This document shows positions 24,855 to 32,921 of a DNA stretch of 64,000 nucleotides, one piece after another. Positions within the stretch are counted from its first letter, which is position 1. Each line of letters starts with the position of its first letter. Below the pieces are notes generated by a model that saw only the letters and a list, made by a program, of their open reading frames with translations, was not told the DNA's origin and did no database searches. The stretch spans positions 248,001-312,000 of the forward strand of contig NZ_JBFAKK010000002.1 of the NCBI RefSeq assembly GCF_040655735.1, written 5' to 3'. A program made the position numbers and the translations under genes. This stretch comes from Phytomonospora sp040655735 (GTDB lineage: Bacteria; Actinomycetota; Actinomycetes; Mycobacteriales; Micromonosporaceae).

Positions 24855-26057
24855 ATGGTCAACGGCGAACGCGCCCGCAGCACCACCAAGAGCGGCGGGA
24901 CAACGCGCACGGCTAACAAGAAGCCGACGCCACGCAAGAAGGCAACCACCAATCGCAGCGTCGCGAATGTGGCAGATCCCGCGTTCGTTCAGCTGCTGAC
25001 CCCCGACGGTGAACGGGTCGAACACCCCGATTACACCGTCGACTTCACCGACCAGGAGTACCGCGACCTGTATCGCGACCTGGCGATCGTCCGACGACTC
25101 GACACCGAGGGCACCACCCTCCAGCGACAGGGCCAGCTCGGCATCTGGGCCTCCCTCGCCGGGCAGGAGGCCGCGCAGATCGGCTCCGGCCGGGCGCTGG
25201 CGGCGCAGGACATGGTCTTTCCGACCTACCGCGAGCACGGCGTCCTGTGGACCCGCGACATCGACCCGATCATGCCCTTCGGACTGTTCCGGGGCATCGA
25301 CCTGGGCGGCTGGGACGCGCAGAAGTACCGCTTCCAGGGCTACACGATCGTGATCGGCGCGCAGACGCTCCACGCGACCGGGTACGCCATGGGCATCACC
25401 AAGGACGGCAAGGTCGGCACCGACGACGGCGAGGCGGTCATCGCCTACTTCGGCGACGGCGCCATCAGCCAGGGCGACGTCAACGAGGCGTTCATCTACG
25501 CCGCCGCCTACGACGCCCCCGTGGTGTTCTTCTGCCAGAACAACCAGTACGCCATCTCGGTGCCGGTGCACAAGCAGGCCAAGACGCCGCTGTTCAAGCG
25601 CGCCGACGGCTTCGGGTTCCCCGGCGTGCGCGTGGACGGCAACGACGTCCTCGCCACCTACGCCGTGACCAAGGAGGCCATGGACCGCGCCCGCCACGGG
25701 CAGGGCCCGGGCCTGATCGAGGCCTTCACCTACCGCATGGGCGCCCACACCACCACCGACGACCCGACGCGCTACCGCGACAAGTCGGAGGAAGAGGAGT
25801 GGCGCCTCAAGGACCCCATCGCGCGCATGCGCGGGTTCCTGGAGAAGCAGCAGATCGGCGACGGCGACTTCTTCGCCGCCATCGACGCCGAGGCCGACGA
25901 GCACGCCCTGGACCTGCGCGAGCGGGTGCTGAGCATGCCCGAGCCGAAGCCGTCGGCGATCTTCGACCACGTCTATCCCAACGGGTCCCCCCTGCTCGAC
26001 GCCGAACGCGCCGAGTTCGTCGCGTACCAGGAGTCCTTCGAAGGGAGTGGTCACTGA
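24855..26057 (+). CDS. pdhA: 2-oxoacid (pyruvate / branched-chain) dehydrogenase E1 component, alpha subunit
   Basis: A 400-aa protein; GGGAGGAAGG precedes ATG. A basic Lys/Thr-rich N-tail of ~40 residues is followed by the E1-alpha domain. The thiamine diphosphate motif runs from GDGAISQGDVNEAF to NNQYAIS, and the phosphorylation-loop-like region is YRMGAHTTTDDPTRYRD. With the beta subunit it decarboxylates a 2-oxoacid and acylates the lipoyl group of E2. Its stop overlaps the beta start (TGATG). Actinomycetes usually use AceE for pyruvate, so branched-chain 2-oxoacids are an alternative substrate. Confidence 0.93.
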   Translation: MVNGERARSTTKSGGTTRTANKKPTPRKKATTNRSVANVADPAFVQLLTPDGERVEHPDYTVDFTDQEYRDLYRDLAIVRRLDTEGTTLQRQGQLGIWASLAGQEAAQIGSGRALAAQDMVFPTYREHGVLWTRDIDPIMPFGLFRGIDLGGWDAQKYRFQGYTIVIGAQTLHATGYAMGITKDGKVGTDDGEAVIAYFGDGAISQGDVNEAFIYAAAYDAPVVFFCQNNQYAISVPVHKQAKTPLFKRADGFGFPGVRVDGNDVLATYAVTKEAMDRARHGQGPGLIEAFTYRMGAHTTTDDPTRYRDKSEEEEWRLKDPIARMRGFLEKQQIGDGDFFAAIDAEADEHALDLRERVLSMPEPKPSAIFDHVYPNGSPLLDAERAEFVAYQESFEGSGH

Positions 26058-27040
26058 TGATCAAGTCGACCATCGGCAAAGGCGTGAACCTCGGCCTTCG
26101 CCGCGCTCTCGAGGACGACCCGAAGGTCCTCATCATGGGTGAGGACATCGGCCGCCTCGGCGGTGTGTTCCGAGTGACCGACAGCCTCCAGAAGGACTTC
26201 GGCGAGGACCGTGTCATCGACACGCCGCTGGCCGAGTCGGGGATCGTCGGCACCGCCATCGGCCTGGCCATGCGCGGCTACCGGCCGGTCTGCGAGATCC
26301 AGTTCGACGGCTTCGTCTACCCCGCCTTCGACCAGATCGTGTGCCAGCTGGCGAAGATGCACAACCGGTCCATGGGCAAGATCTCCCTGCCGGTCGTCAT
26401 CCGCATCCCCTGGGGTGGCGGCATCGGCGCCGTCGAGCACCACTCCGAGTCGCCCGAGGCGTACTTCGCGCACACCGCCGGCCTCAAGGTCGTCGCGTGC
26501 TCGAACCCCAACGACGCCTACTGGATGATGCAGCAGGCGATCGCGTCGGACGACCCGATCATCTTCTTCGAGCCCAAGCGGCGCTACCACGAGAAGGGCG
26601 AGATCGCCGACGAGGGCGAACTCGGCGCTGCTTACCCGCTGCACAAGGCGAGGGTCGCCAAGCAGGGTAACGACTGCACCGTGATCGCCTATGGTCCGAT
26701 GGTGCGCACCTGCCTGGACGCGGCGACCGCCGCCGAGGCCGACGGGCGCTCCCTGGAGGTCATCGACATGCGTTCGCTGTCGCCGCTGGACATGGAGCCG
26801 GTCTACGACTCCGTCCGGCGCACCGGCCGCCTCGTGGTCGTGCACGAAGCGCCCTCGAACGTCGGACTCGGCGCCGAGATCGCCACCCGGGTGATGCAGG
26901 AGTGCTTCTATTCCCTTGAGGCCCCCGTGCTGCGGGTGACCGGCTACAACACGCCGTACCCGCAGTCGAGGCTGGAGGAGGAGTACCTCCCCGACCTCGA
27001 CCGGGTCCTCGACGCCGTCGACCGCACCTTCACCTACTAG
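26057..27040 (+). CDS. 2-oxoacid dehydrogenase E1 component, beta subunit
   Basis: A 327-aa protein whose ATG overlaps the E1-alpha TGA. Typical motifs: VLIMGEDIGRLGGVFRVTD, DTPLAESGIVGTAIGLAMRG, RIPWGGGIGAVEHHSESPEA (the cofactor and lipoyl-channel region) and DMRSLSPLD in the C-terminal transketolase domain. It forms the alpha2-beta2 E1 that feeds the E2 encoded 9 bp downstream. No E3 gene follows, so lipoamide dehydrogenase must come from elsewhere. Confidence 0.95.
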   Translation: MIKSTIGKGVNLGLRRALEDDPKVLIMGEDIGRLGGVFRVTDSLQKDFGEDRVIDTPLAESGIVGTAIGLAMRGYRPVCEIQFDGFVYPAFDQIVCQLAKMHNRSMGKISLPVVIRIPWGGGIGAVEHHSESPEAYFAHTAGLKVVACSNPNDAYWMMQQAIASDDPIIFFEPKRRYHEKGEIADEGELGAAYPLHKARVAKQGNDCTVIAYGPMVRTCLDAATAAEADGRSLEVIDMRSLSPLDMEPVYDSVRRTGRLVVVHEAPSNVGLGAEIATRVMQECFYSLEAPVLRVTGYNTPYPQSRLEEEYLPDLDRVLDAVDRTFTY

Positions 27041-27049
27041 GAGCTGCCA

Positions 27050-28489
27050 GTGTCACGTCTACAGCAGTTCATCCTCCCCGACCTGGCCGAAGGGCTCACC
27101 GAGGCCGAGATCCTCCAGTGGATGGTCGCGGTCGGGGACGAGGTGAAGCTCAACCAGCCGTTCGTGGAGGTGGAGACGGCGAAGTCGGCCGTGGAGATCC
27201 CCTCGCCGTACGCGGGTGTGGTCACCGAGATCCTGCGCGACGCCGGTGAGACCGTCGACGTCGGTTCGCCGATCATCACGATCGACACCGACCCGGGCGG
27301 GGCGGCGGCGCCGCCGGTTCCGCCGCCGGCCGAGGCGCCGATCGAGGCGGAGCTGCCCTCGGCTCCGGTTCCCGACGCGGGTTCGAACGGCGCGAAGATC
27401 GGCGAGACGACCGCCGACGGCCGCACCGCCGTGCTCGTCGGGTACGGGGCGAAGGCTCCGACGACCGTCCGCCGGGCGCGCAAGGGCGGGGCGCCGGTCG
27501 CGGCCGCCTCGGCCGCCGCTCCCGCGGCTGCCGTCGCGGTCCCGGTCCCGGTCCCGGTCAAGGCTCCCGTCGCGGCTGCCGCTCCGGTGGTCGCCGCGCG
27601 CGCCGGGACGGTGCTCGCCAAGCCGCCGGTGCGCAAGCTCGCCAAGGACCTGGGCGTGGACTTGAGCGCCCTCGTCGGCAGCGGGCCCGCCGGGAGCATC
27701 ACGCGCGACGACGTCCAGTCGGCCGTGTCGGCTCCCGCACCCGTTGCCGCTGCCGCTGCCAGCGCGCCGGTGGTCGCCCCTTCCGCCGGAGACCAGCGCA
27801 TCCCGGTCAAGGGCGTGCGGAAGCTGACCGCCGAGAACATGGTGGCCAGCGCCTTCACCGCGCCGCACGTGACCGAGTTCCTGACCGTCGACGCGACCCG
27901 TCTGCTGAAGACGGTCGAGAAGATGCGGGAGTCGGCGGAGTTCAAGGGAGTGCGCGTCGGGCCGCTCGCGCTGCTCGCCAAGGGCGTGCTCCTGGCGATC
28001 AAGCGACACCCGATGATCAACTCCTCGTGGGACGAGGCCAACGGCGAGATCGTGGTCAAGGAGCACGTGAACCTGGGCATCGCCGCGGCCACCCCGCGCG
28101 GGCTCATCGTGCCGAACGTCAAGGCCGCCGAGAAGCTGTCGACGAAGGAACTCGCCGAAGCACTCGTCGACCTGACCTCGACCGCGCGGGACGGCAAGAC
28201 CCCGCCGGCCGACATGTCGGGCGGGAGTTTCACGATCACCAACGTCGGCGTCTTCGGAGTCGACACCGGTACCCCGATCCTGCCGCCCGGTGAGGCCGCG
28301 ATCCTCGCCTTCGGCGCGATCAAGGACATGCCGTGGGTGCACAAGGGGAAGGTCGTGCCGAGGAAGGTGACGACGCTGGGGCTGTCCTTCGACCACCGGA
28401 TCATCGACGGTGAGCTGGGGTCGAAGTTCCTGGCGGACCTCGGTCGCTTCGTGAACGATCCGAAGGGGACACTCCTGGCCTGGAGCTGA
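27050..28489 (+). CDS. 2-oxoacid dehydrogenase E2 component (dihydrolipoamide acyltransferase)
   Basis: A 479-aa protein from GTG behind TAGGAG. The lipoyl domain (1-80) has the modified lysine at K45 (VETAKSAVEI). Ala/Pro-rich linkers flank a peripheral-subunit-binding domain (~195-230; VRKLAKDLGVDLSALVGSGP). The C-terminal catalytic domain carries the HxxxDG active site (SFDHRIIDG) and FTITNVGVFG. It transfers the acyl group from lipoamide to CoA. It is the last gene of the three-gene operon. Confidence 0.95.
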   Translation: MSRLQQFILPDLAEGLTEAEILQWMVAVGDEVKLNQPFVEVETAKSAVEIPSPYAGVVTEILRDAGETVDVGSPIITIDTDPGGAAAPPVPPPAEAPIEAELPSAPVPDAGSNGAKIGETTADGRTAVLVGYGAKAPTTVRRARKGGAPVAAASAAAPAAAVAVPVPVPVKAPVAAAAPVVAARAGTVLAKPPVRKLAKDLGVDLSALVGSGPAGSITRDDVQSAVSAPAPVAAAAASAPVVAPSAGDQRIPVKGVRKLTAENMVASAFTAPHVTEFLTVDATRLLKTVEKMRESAEFKGVRVGPLALLAKGVLLAIKRHPMINSSWDEANGEIVVKEHVNLGIAAATPRGLIVPNVKAAEKLSTKELAEALVDLTSTARDGKTPPADMSGGSFTITNVGVFGVDTGTPILPPGEAAILAFGAIKDMPWVHKGKVVPRKVTTLGLSFDHRIIDGELGSKFLADLGRFVNDPKGTLLAWS

Positions 28490-28681
28490 GGCGGGGTGGG
28501 CTTGTGGGCGGTGGCTCGCGGGTGATGACCGGCGGGTGAACGACTTGCGAGTGTGCGGCGGTCTTGCGGTTCGTAAGTACGTGAGGCGGCTCACCTGTTA
28601 ATCGTTGGAGTAAATCCGGGCGTTGCGATGTTATGTAGGCACACACATCGCAGCAAGACCGAAAACCCGGAGATAATCCTG

Positions 28682-28822
28682 ATGAGCAAGTTCATGACCG
28701 CCCGCAAGCAACTCCGAGCCGAGCGCGCCCACCAGCGTGCCCTCAACCGCGCCGCCGCCCAGGTATCCGCCCGCTCCGTGCGGGACGAGATCCTGAAGGC
28801 GCGGACCTATGTTGGGATGTAA
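28682..28822 (+). CDS. 46-aa basic protein, paralogue 1
   Basis: A small basic helical protein starting MSKFMTARKQLRAERAHQRA, behind CCCGGAGATAATCCTG. Its core RKQLRAERAHxRALxRAAAQ is shared with the 48-aa protein at 31175, and both end with variable tails. It has a clear Rho-independent terminator and an upstream block conserved with its paralogue. The function is unknown. The Arg/Lys/Ala helix could bind nucleic acid or a partner protein, which is inference. Confidence 0.75.
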   Translation: MSKFMTARKQLRAERAHQRALNRAAAQVSARSVRDEILKARTYVGM

Positions 28823-28850
28823 CGCAGACGCGAGACTTCCGCTGGGGATG

Positions 28851-28882
28851 GACCCGTTACCGAGAGGTGACGGGTCCTTTTT
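28851..28882 (+). terminator. Rho-independent terminator of small-protein paralogue 1
   Basis: GACCCGTTACC and GGTGACGGGTC (one wobble) form an 11-bp stem with a GAGA loop, followed by CTTTTT. Confidence 0.85.
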
Positions 28883-29196
28883 GGTGGGTGGGGCGCGGCT
28901 GGGAAGCACGGGGACTCACGGGGACTTAGTAGGGGGACGAGGCGGGGACTCACGGGGACGAGGCGGGGTGGGTTGTGCGGGGTTGCGCGGGGCGGTGTGT
29001 GGGCAGCGGGTGTGCGGGCTGCGGGACTGTGGATGCGCGGCGAGAGGTCCGCGGATCGGTGGACCGTGGGACCGTGGGACGAATTGCTGGATCGTGGCCA
29101 CGGGGGGCGGCCGCCGGGTGGAGGTTTGCGGGGAGGGGCGGGGAGGGACAGCCCTTGTGGTTCGCTGCCGTTGGTGGCTTTGGGCAATGCTCGTCT

Positions 29197-29268
29197 CAGC
29201 CGCTCAGCCGCTCAGCCGCTCAGCCGCTCAGCCGCTCAGCCGCTCAGCCGCTCAGCCGCTCAGCCGCT
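29197..29268. repeat. (CAGCCGCT)9 octanucleotide array
   Basis: Nine perfect tandem copies of the 8-bp unit CAGCCGCT. The period is not a multiple of three, so it is not a coding repeat. Confidence 0.95.
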
Positions 29269-29530
29269 CAGCCCTGCGTTGAGCCGGCACTCTGGCGTGC
29301 TCCGCGCCTGCCTCGCCTCGGTTTCAACGGGGTGCGAACTCGCGTCCGTCCGCTCGCGCAGCACGTAATCGGCAGTGCTGTTGCCGACCGCCTTCGGTGC
29401 GCCGGCCCGCGCACGCGCGGCTCAGGGGAAGGCGGACGGTGGTGGCCTAGCCGGCGCCCACGGGCTCGTGCGTGCCTTGCGTACGTGCGCCCGCCATCCC
29501 GCCATCCCGCGACCTGCGACCTGCCAACAC

Positions 29531-29742
29531 ACCTGTCCCTCGCGCACGCGGGTGAGTGGTGGGCCGACCGCCTGTGCCGCCGCCGGCATCTACCTGTCCC
29601 TCGCGCACGCGGGTGAGTGGCCGCCGCGATCGTCGAGCCCGCCGGCGCCGCTGACCTGTCCGTCGCGCTCGTGGGTGGGTGGGAGCCGCGCCGCAGCGAC
29701 GCGTGGCGCCGCTGACCTGTCCGTCGCGCTCGCGGGTGCTGG
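29531..29742 (+). repeat. four 29-bp repeats with 31-33-bp unique spacers (degenerate CRISPR-like)
   Basis: Repeats begin at 29531, 29592, 29654 and 29714. The first two are identical over 29 bp, beginning ACCTGTCCCTCGCGCACGCG and ending GGTGAGTGG. Copies three and four differ at a few positions. Intervals are 61, 62 and 60 bp, so spacers are 32, 33 and 31 bp with unrelated sequences. The imperfect palindrome around CGCGCACGCG and the 29+32 geometry match type I-E arrays. No cas genes are in the window, so it is called a CRISPR-like relic and not an active array. Confidence 0.55.
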
Positions 29743-29847
29743 TCTGGGCCCGCCTCGGCCCCTCTTCGAGCGTCCGTCACGTGGGTGGTGGCCAGGCCGG
29801 TGGAGGTCGCGGTGGGCTACCGCCCGTCCGTGCGAGTGTGTGCCCGC

Positions 29848-29943
29848 CAGCCCGCCAGCCCGCCAGCCCGCCAGCCCGCCAGCCCGCCAGCCCGCCAGCC
29901 CGCCAGCCCGCCAGCCCGCCAGCCCGCCAGCCCGCCAGCCCGT
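29848..29943. repeat. (CAGCCCGC)12 octanucleotide array
   Basis: Twelve tandem copies of CAGCCCGC (the last ends CAGCCCGT). It is related in form to the CAGCCGCT array 650 bp upstream. Confidence 0.95.
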
Positions 29944-30818
29944 TCCCCCACGCATGCGGGTGGGATGGGGTGCGGCTAGCGATGGCCGCGATGGGCTCCT
30001 GTCTGGTTGTCCGTGCGGCAGTCCGTGCGGCAGTCCGCCGGCTTGTCGTTCACCCGCGCATGTGGTTGGGACGCATCCGCCACTTCTCCCCGCACTCGTG
30101 TTCTCCCCGCACTCGTGGGGGTGTTGATTACGCACGCATGTGGGTGGGACGGGGGTGCGGCTGGAGATGGTCGCGGAGGCTCTACCCGTTCGTGCGGGCT
30201 CGGGCTCGCCTGTCCGTGTGGTCAGGCCGCCTTCGACGACGGAATCAAGGCGCCGTCCGCGCACGCACGCGATGGCGTGGCCGGCCGTTGCGCGGGCTCC
30301 TGTCGGTCCCTGCTGGCCTGTACCCGCCATCCTGCGTCTCGTGCCCGTCCACCTGGGCCGCCTGTCGCCTGCGGTCATACGCGTGGAGGGGCTTCCCCCC
30401 GGCCGTTGAGGCGACCGACGACTCCTTTGCGCACGATGGTGGGGTTGCCGCCTCGCCCGCATGGACGCCAATCCCTTGCACGCACGCACCCAAGTGAGGC
30501 GTGTACGGCAACGGCAACGGCTGACGGCGCCACCGGGCCGCACGCACGCGGGTGGGGCGGAGCCAAGCTCGCGGTTGTGCGAGCTCCAACTTGTCTGTGC
30601 GGCTCGCGTCCATCCGTCCGTCTCCGCACGCGCGAAGGCGGGTGGTGGCGCAGTTGGTGTTGGCGTTGGTGGGCTCTGCCTGTCCCACGTCGTCCCGTCG
30701 ATCCCACGCCCGCGCCCGGTCCCCGAGCTCGCTCCACCGCGACGCCATCGCGTCCCCGCCTGTCATCCGCGCTCCACGCGCCCTGTCTCCCCGCACTCAC
30801 CCCCACCACGCTCGCCCG

Positions 30819-30867
30819 CCCCACCCCACCCCACCCCACCCCACCCCACCCCACCCCACCCCACCCC
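30819..30867. repeat. (CCCCA)n run, about ten units
   Basis: A perfect 5-bp repeat; the opposite strand reads (TGGGG)n and can form G-quadruplexes. Confidence 0.9.
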
Positions 30868-31174
30868 GCCCCCACCGTGTCCTCCACCACCCCTCCCGCC
30901 CCTCATCGCCCCCCAAATCCCACGCCGTCCATCCCTCCCCGCCGTCCCCACACGCCCACCCCGTCCCCCTTTACCCCGCTGACCTGCCCTTCCATCTCCC
31001 CACCCCACAAACCTCCCGGCCTCCCCTCCGTAACCTCCCGTCCTGCCATTGCCCCCTTCTCCTTAAGATTCTTCGGTCCGTAAGCCAGCTCACCTTCTAA
31101 TCGCTGGCGAATTCCCCGCTCTTGCGCTGTAATTAAAGGGACTCAAAGAGACCAAGAAGCCCCTGGGGGATCCG

Positions 31175-31321
31175 ATGACCGCCTTCCTCTCGAACCGCAA
31201 GCAGCTCCGCGCCGAGCGTGCCCACGCCCGCGCCCTGCACCGTGCCGCCGCCCAGGCCTCGTCCCGGGCCGTGCGTCACGAGATGCTGATGTGGACCTCG
31301 ACCAACCGTTTCGGTGGCTGA
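31175..31321 (+). CDS. 48-aa basic protein, paralogue 2
   Basis: MTAFLSNRKQLRAERAHARA begins a 48-residue protein sharing RKQLRAERAHxRALxRAAAQ with the 46-aa protein at 28682, then SRAVRHEML and a divergent tail. CCTGGGGG lies 5 nt before ATG. The upstream region shares CTCACCT, TAATCG and TTGCG blocks with paralogue 1 at the same spacing, and a strong terminator follows. The function is unknown. The two genes bracket the repeat desert. Confidence 0.75.
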   Translation: MTAFLSNRKQLRAERAHARALHRAAAQASSRAVRHEMLMWTSTNRFGG

Positions 31322-31353
31322 CCCCACCGCTCGAACTTCGACTCCTCCCTCAG

Positions 31354-31387
31354 AAAAGGGCCGCCACCGACGGGTGGCGGCCCTTTT
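31354..31387 (+). terminator. Rho-independent terminator of small-protein paralogue 2
   Basis: AAAAGGGCCGCCACC pairs perfectly with GGTGGCGGCCCTTTT across a short loop, giving a 15-bp stem with A/T flanks that works in both directions. Confidence 0.9.
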
Positions 31388-31558
31388 ATATGTTGACCAC
31401 CGGTCGTTTTACGGCGATTCACCGGCCGGGGCGACATAAGGGATCCGCAGGCCCGGCGCGGTGACCGGGCATCGAAGAACGCCGCACTCGCCGCACCGGT
31501 CGGGTCCCGGGAGCTGTAGCGTGTACCACTGTTGAAACGGCGCATCATAGGAGGCGCA

Positions 31559-32794
31559 ATGACTGAGCCGACCAATCCGCAGCCCGCACCCGGGGACAAG
31601 CCCGGTGCGACGCCGCCGGAGAATGTCGACGAGGAGCGCACCACGATGTTGCGCCCCGACTCGACACCCCCCGCATCACCGACTCCACCCCCACCGCCGG
31701 CCGCGCAGCAACCGCCGCCGTCTTCCTCCGACGAGCCGCCGACGACGGTGATGCCCGCGCAGCAGCCGCCTGCCCCGCAGGCGCCGCCGCCGCCGGCCCC
31801 TCCCACCCCGCCGCAGGCTCCCCAGTCGGCTCCCCCGACCCCTCCGGTGTCGGGCCCCCCCGCCTCGCCTGCGGCCCCGGGCCCCGGCCCGTACCCGCCG
31901 CCCATGGCCCCGCCGCAGGCTCCTCCGGGCTACCAGGCCCCGCCTCCCGGCGCGCCCCAGTCGCCCTACGGCGCCCAGCCCCCGCAGTACGCGCAGCAGC
32001 CGGGCGCTCCGGTGCCCCCGCCGGTCTCGGGTCCCCCCGTGTCGGGTCCGCCCGTCTCCGGCCCGCCGACGCCCCCGCAGGGCTCTGAGGCCACCCAGCG
32101 CATCGAGCTGCCGAACAGCCAGCAGCCGCCGGTCTCGGGCCCGCCCGTCTCCGGTCCCGGCGCTCCCGGCCCGGTCTCCGGCCCCGGCGGCCCCGGCCCC
32201 GTGTCGGGTCCCGGCGCCCCGGGCCACCCCGGTCAGCCCGGTTACCCGGGCGGACCGTCCCTGGAGCCCGGCCAGCCGGTGTGGGGCAGCCCCGGCGAGC
32301 AGCACCAGCCCCAGCCCGGGTCCTACCCGCAGCCGGGCATGGGCGACCCGAACGCCTACCAGCAGCCGGGTCATCCCGGCCAGCCCGGCCAGCCCGGCCC
32401 CTACGGCGGCGACCCGAACGTGCCTCCCGGCCAGCAGCCGCCCCCGGGCGTCTACCAGCCGGGCATGCCGGGCCAGCAGCCCTGGAACCAGCCCCCGCCC
32501 CAGAAGAAGGGCAAGGGCCTCTGGATCGCTCTCGGCGCGGGCATCGTCGCCGTCGTGATCATCGTCGGCGTCATCGTCGGCATCCAGGTCTTCGGCAGCG
32601 GCGGCTTCGAGACCGGCGGCTGCATCAAGCAGCAGGCCGGCAGCACCGAGGCCCAGTCGGTCGACTGCTCCGAAAAGGGCGAGGGCGTCTACAAGATCGG
32701 CGAGAAGAAGGGCAGCGCGGCCGAGTGCCCCGACCCTTCCCTCCCGACCCTCGACGTGGACGGCCAGACCTACTGCCTGACCCCGAACACCTAA
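31559..32794 (+). CDS. Pro-rich single-pass membrane protein, LppU/SCO3897-like C-terminus
   Basis: A 411-aa protein; AGGAGG lies 4 nt before ATG. The first ~310 residues are a disordered Pro/Gln/Gly cytosolic region with PVSGPPVSGPP and PGxP repeats and Thr motifs ERTTMLRP and EPPTTVMPA. A membrane helix follows (WIALGAGIVAVVIIVGVIVG). The short extracellular domain has four cysteines (GGCIKQ, VDCSEKGEGVYKIG, AECPDP, TYCLTP), matching the LppU/SCO3897 pattern. The role is unknown; the tail resembles targets of Ser/Thr kinases, which is inference. Confidence 0.75.
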   Translation: MTEPTNPQPAPGDKPGATPPENVDEERTTMLRPDSTPPASPTPPPPPAAQQPPPSSSDEPPTTVMPAQQPPAPQAPPPPAPPTPPQAPQSAPPTPPVSGPPASPAAPGPGPYPPPMAPPQAPPGYQAPPPGAPQSPYGAQPPQYAQQPGAPVPPPVSGPPVSGPPVSGPPTPPQGSEATQRIELPNSQQPPVSGPPVSGPGAPGPVSGPGGPGPVSGPGAPGHPGQPGYPGGPSLEPGQPVWGSPGEQHQPQPGSYPQPGMGDPNAYQQPGHPGQPGQPGPYGGDPNVPPGQQPPPGVYQPGMPGQQPWNQPPPQKKGKGLWIALGAGIVAVVIIVGVIVGIQVFGSGGFETGGCIKQQAGSTEAQSVDCSEKGEGVYKIGEKKGSAAECPDPSLPTLDVDGQTYCLTPNT

Positions 32795-32810
32795 GCCGCA
32801 CAGGCGCATC

Positions 32811-32846
32811 GGCCCCGTCCCACCGCGAGGTGGGGCGGGGCCTTTT
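32811..32846 (+). terminator. terminator after the LppU-like gene
   Basis: GGCCCCGTCCCACC and GGTGGGGCGGGGCC form a 14-bp stem (one mismatch or wobble) with a GCGA loop, followed by TTTT. Confidence 0.85.
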
Positions 32847-32921
32847 CCACGCTCCCGGTGATCCGCCGCACAACGCCGCCCGGCGTTCACCGCGCGCCCC
32901 GCACGATGGCAGTCTTGGTTG

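Larger units (their letters stand above)
28883..31174. other. repeat-filled gene desert between the two small paralogues
   Basis: About 2.3 kb with no credible gene. It contains a (CAGCCGCT)9 array, a 61-bp-period CRISPR-like repeat cluster, a (CAGCCCGC)12 array, scattered degenerate palindromes and a (CCCCA)~10 run. Open frames are low-complexity artefacts of stop-poor repeats. The final ~110 bp hold the promoter of the second paralogue. Confidence 0.8.

Noticed and set aside
29531..29742. Calling an intact functional CRISPR locus
   Set aside because: Only two of four repeats are identical, the core palindrome is imperfect, later copies are irregular and no cas gene is in the window; reported as a repeat/CRISPR-like relic instead.
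28807..31083. Multiple open frames in the 28.8-31.1 kb desert (QPLSRSAA or ASPPARQP repeats)
   Set aside because: Products of 8-bp repeats read in all frames; no start signals or conserved features.
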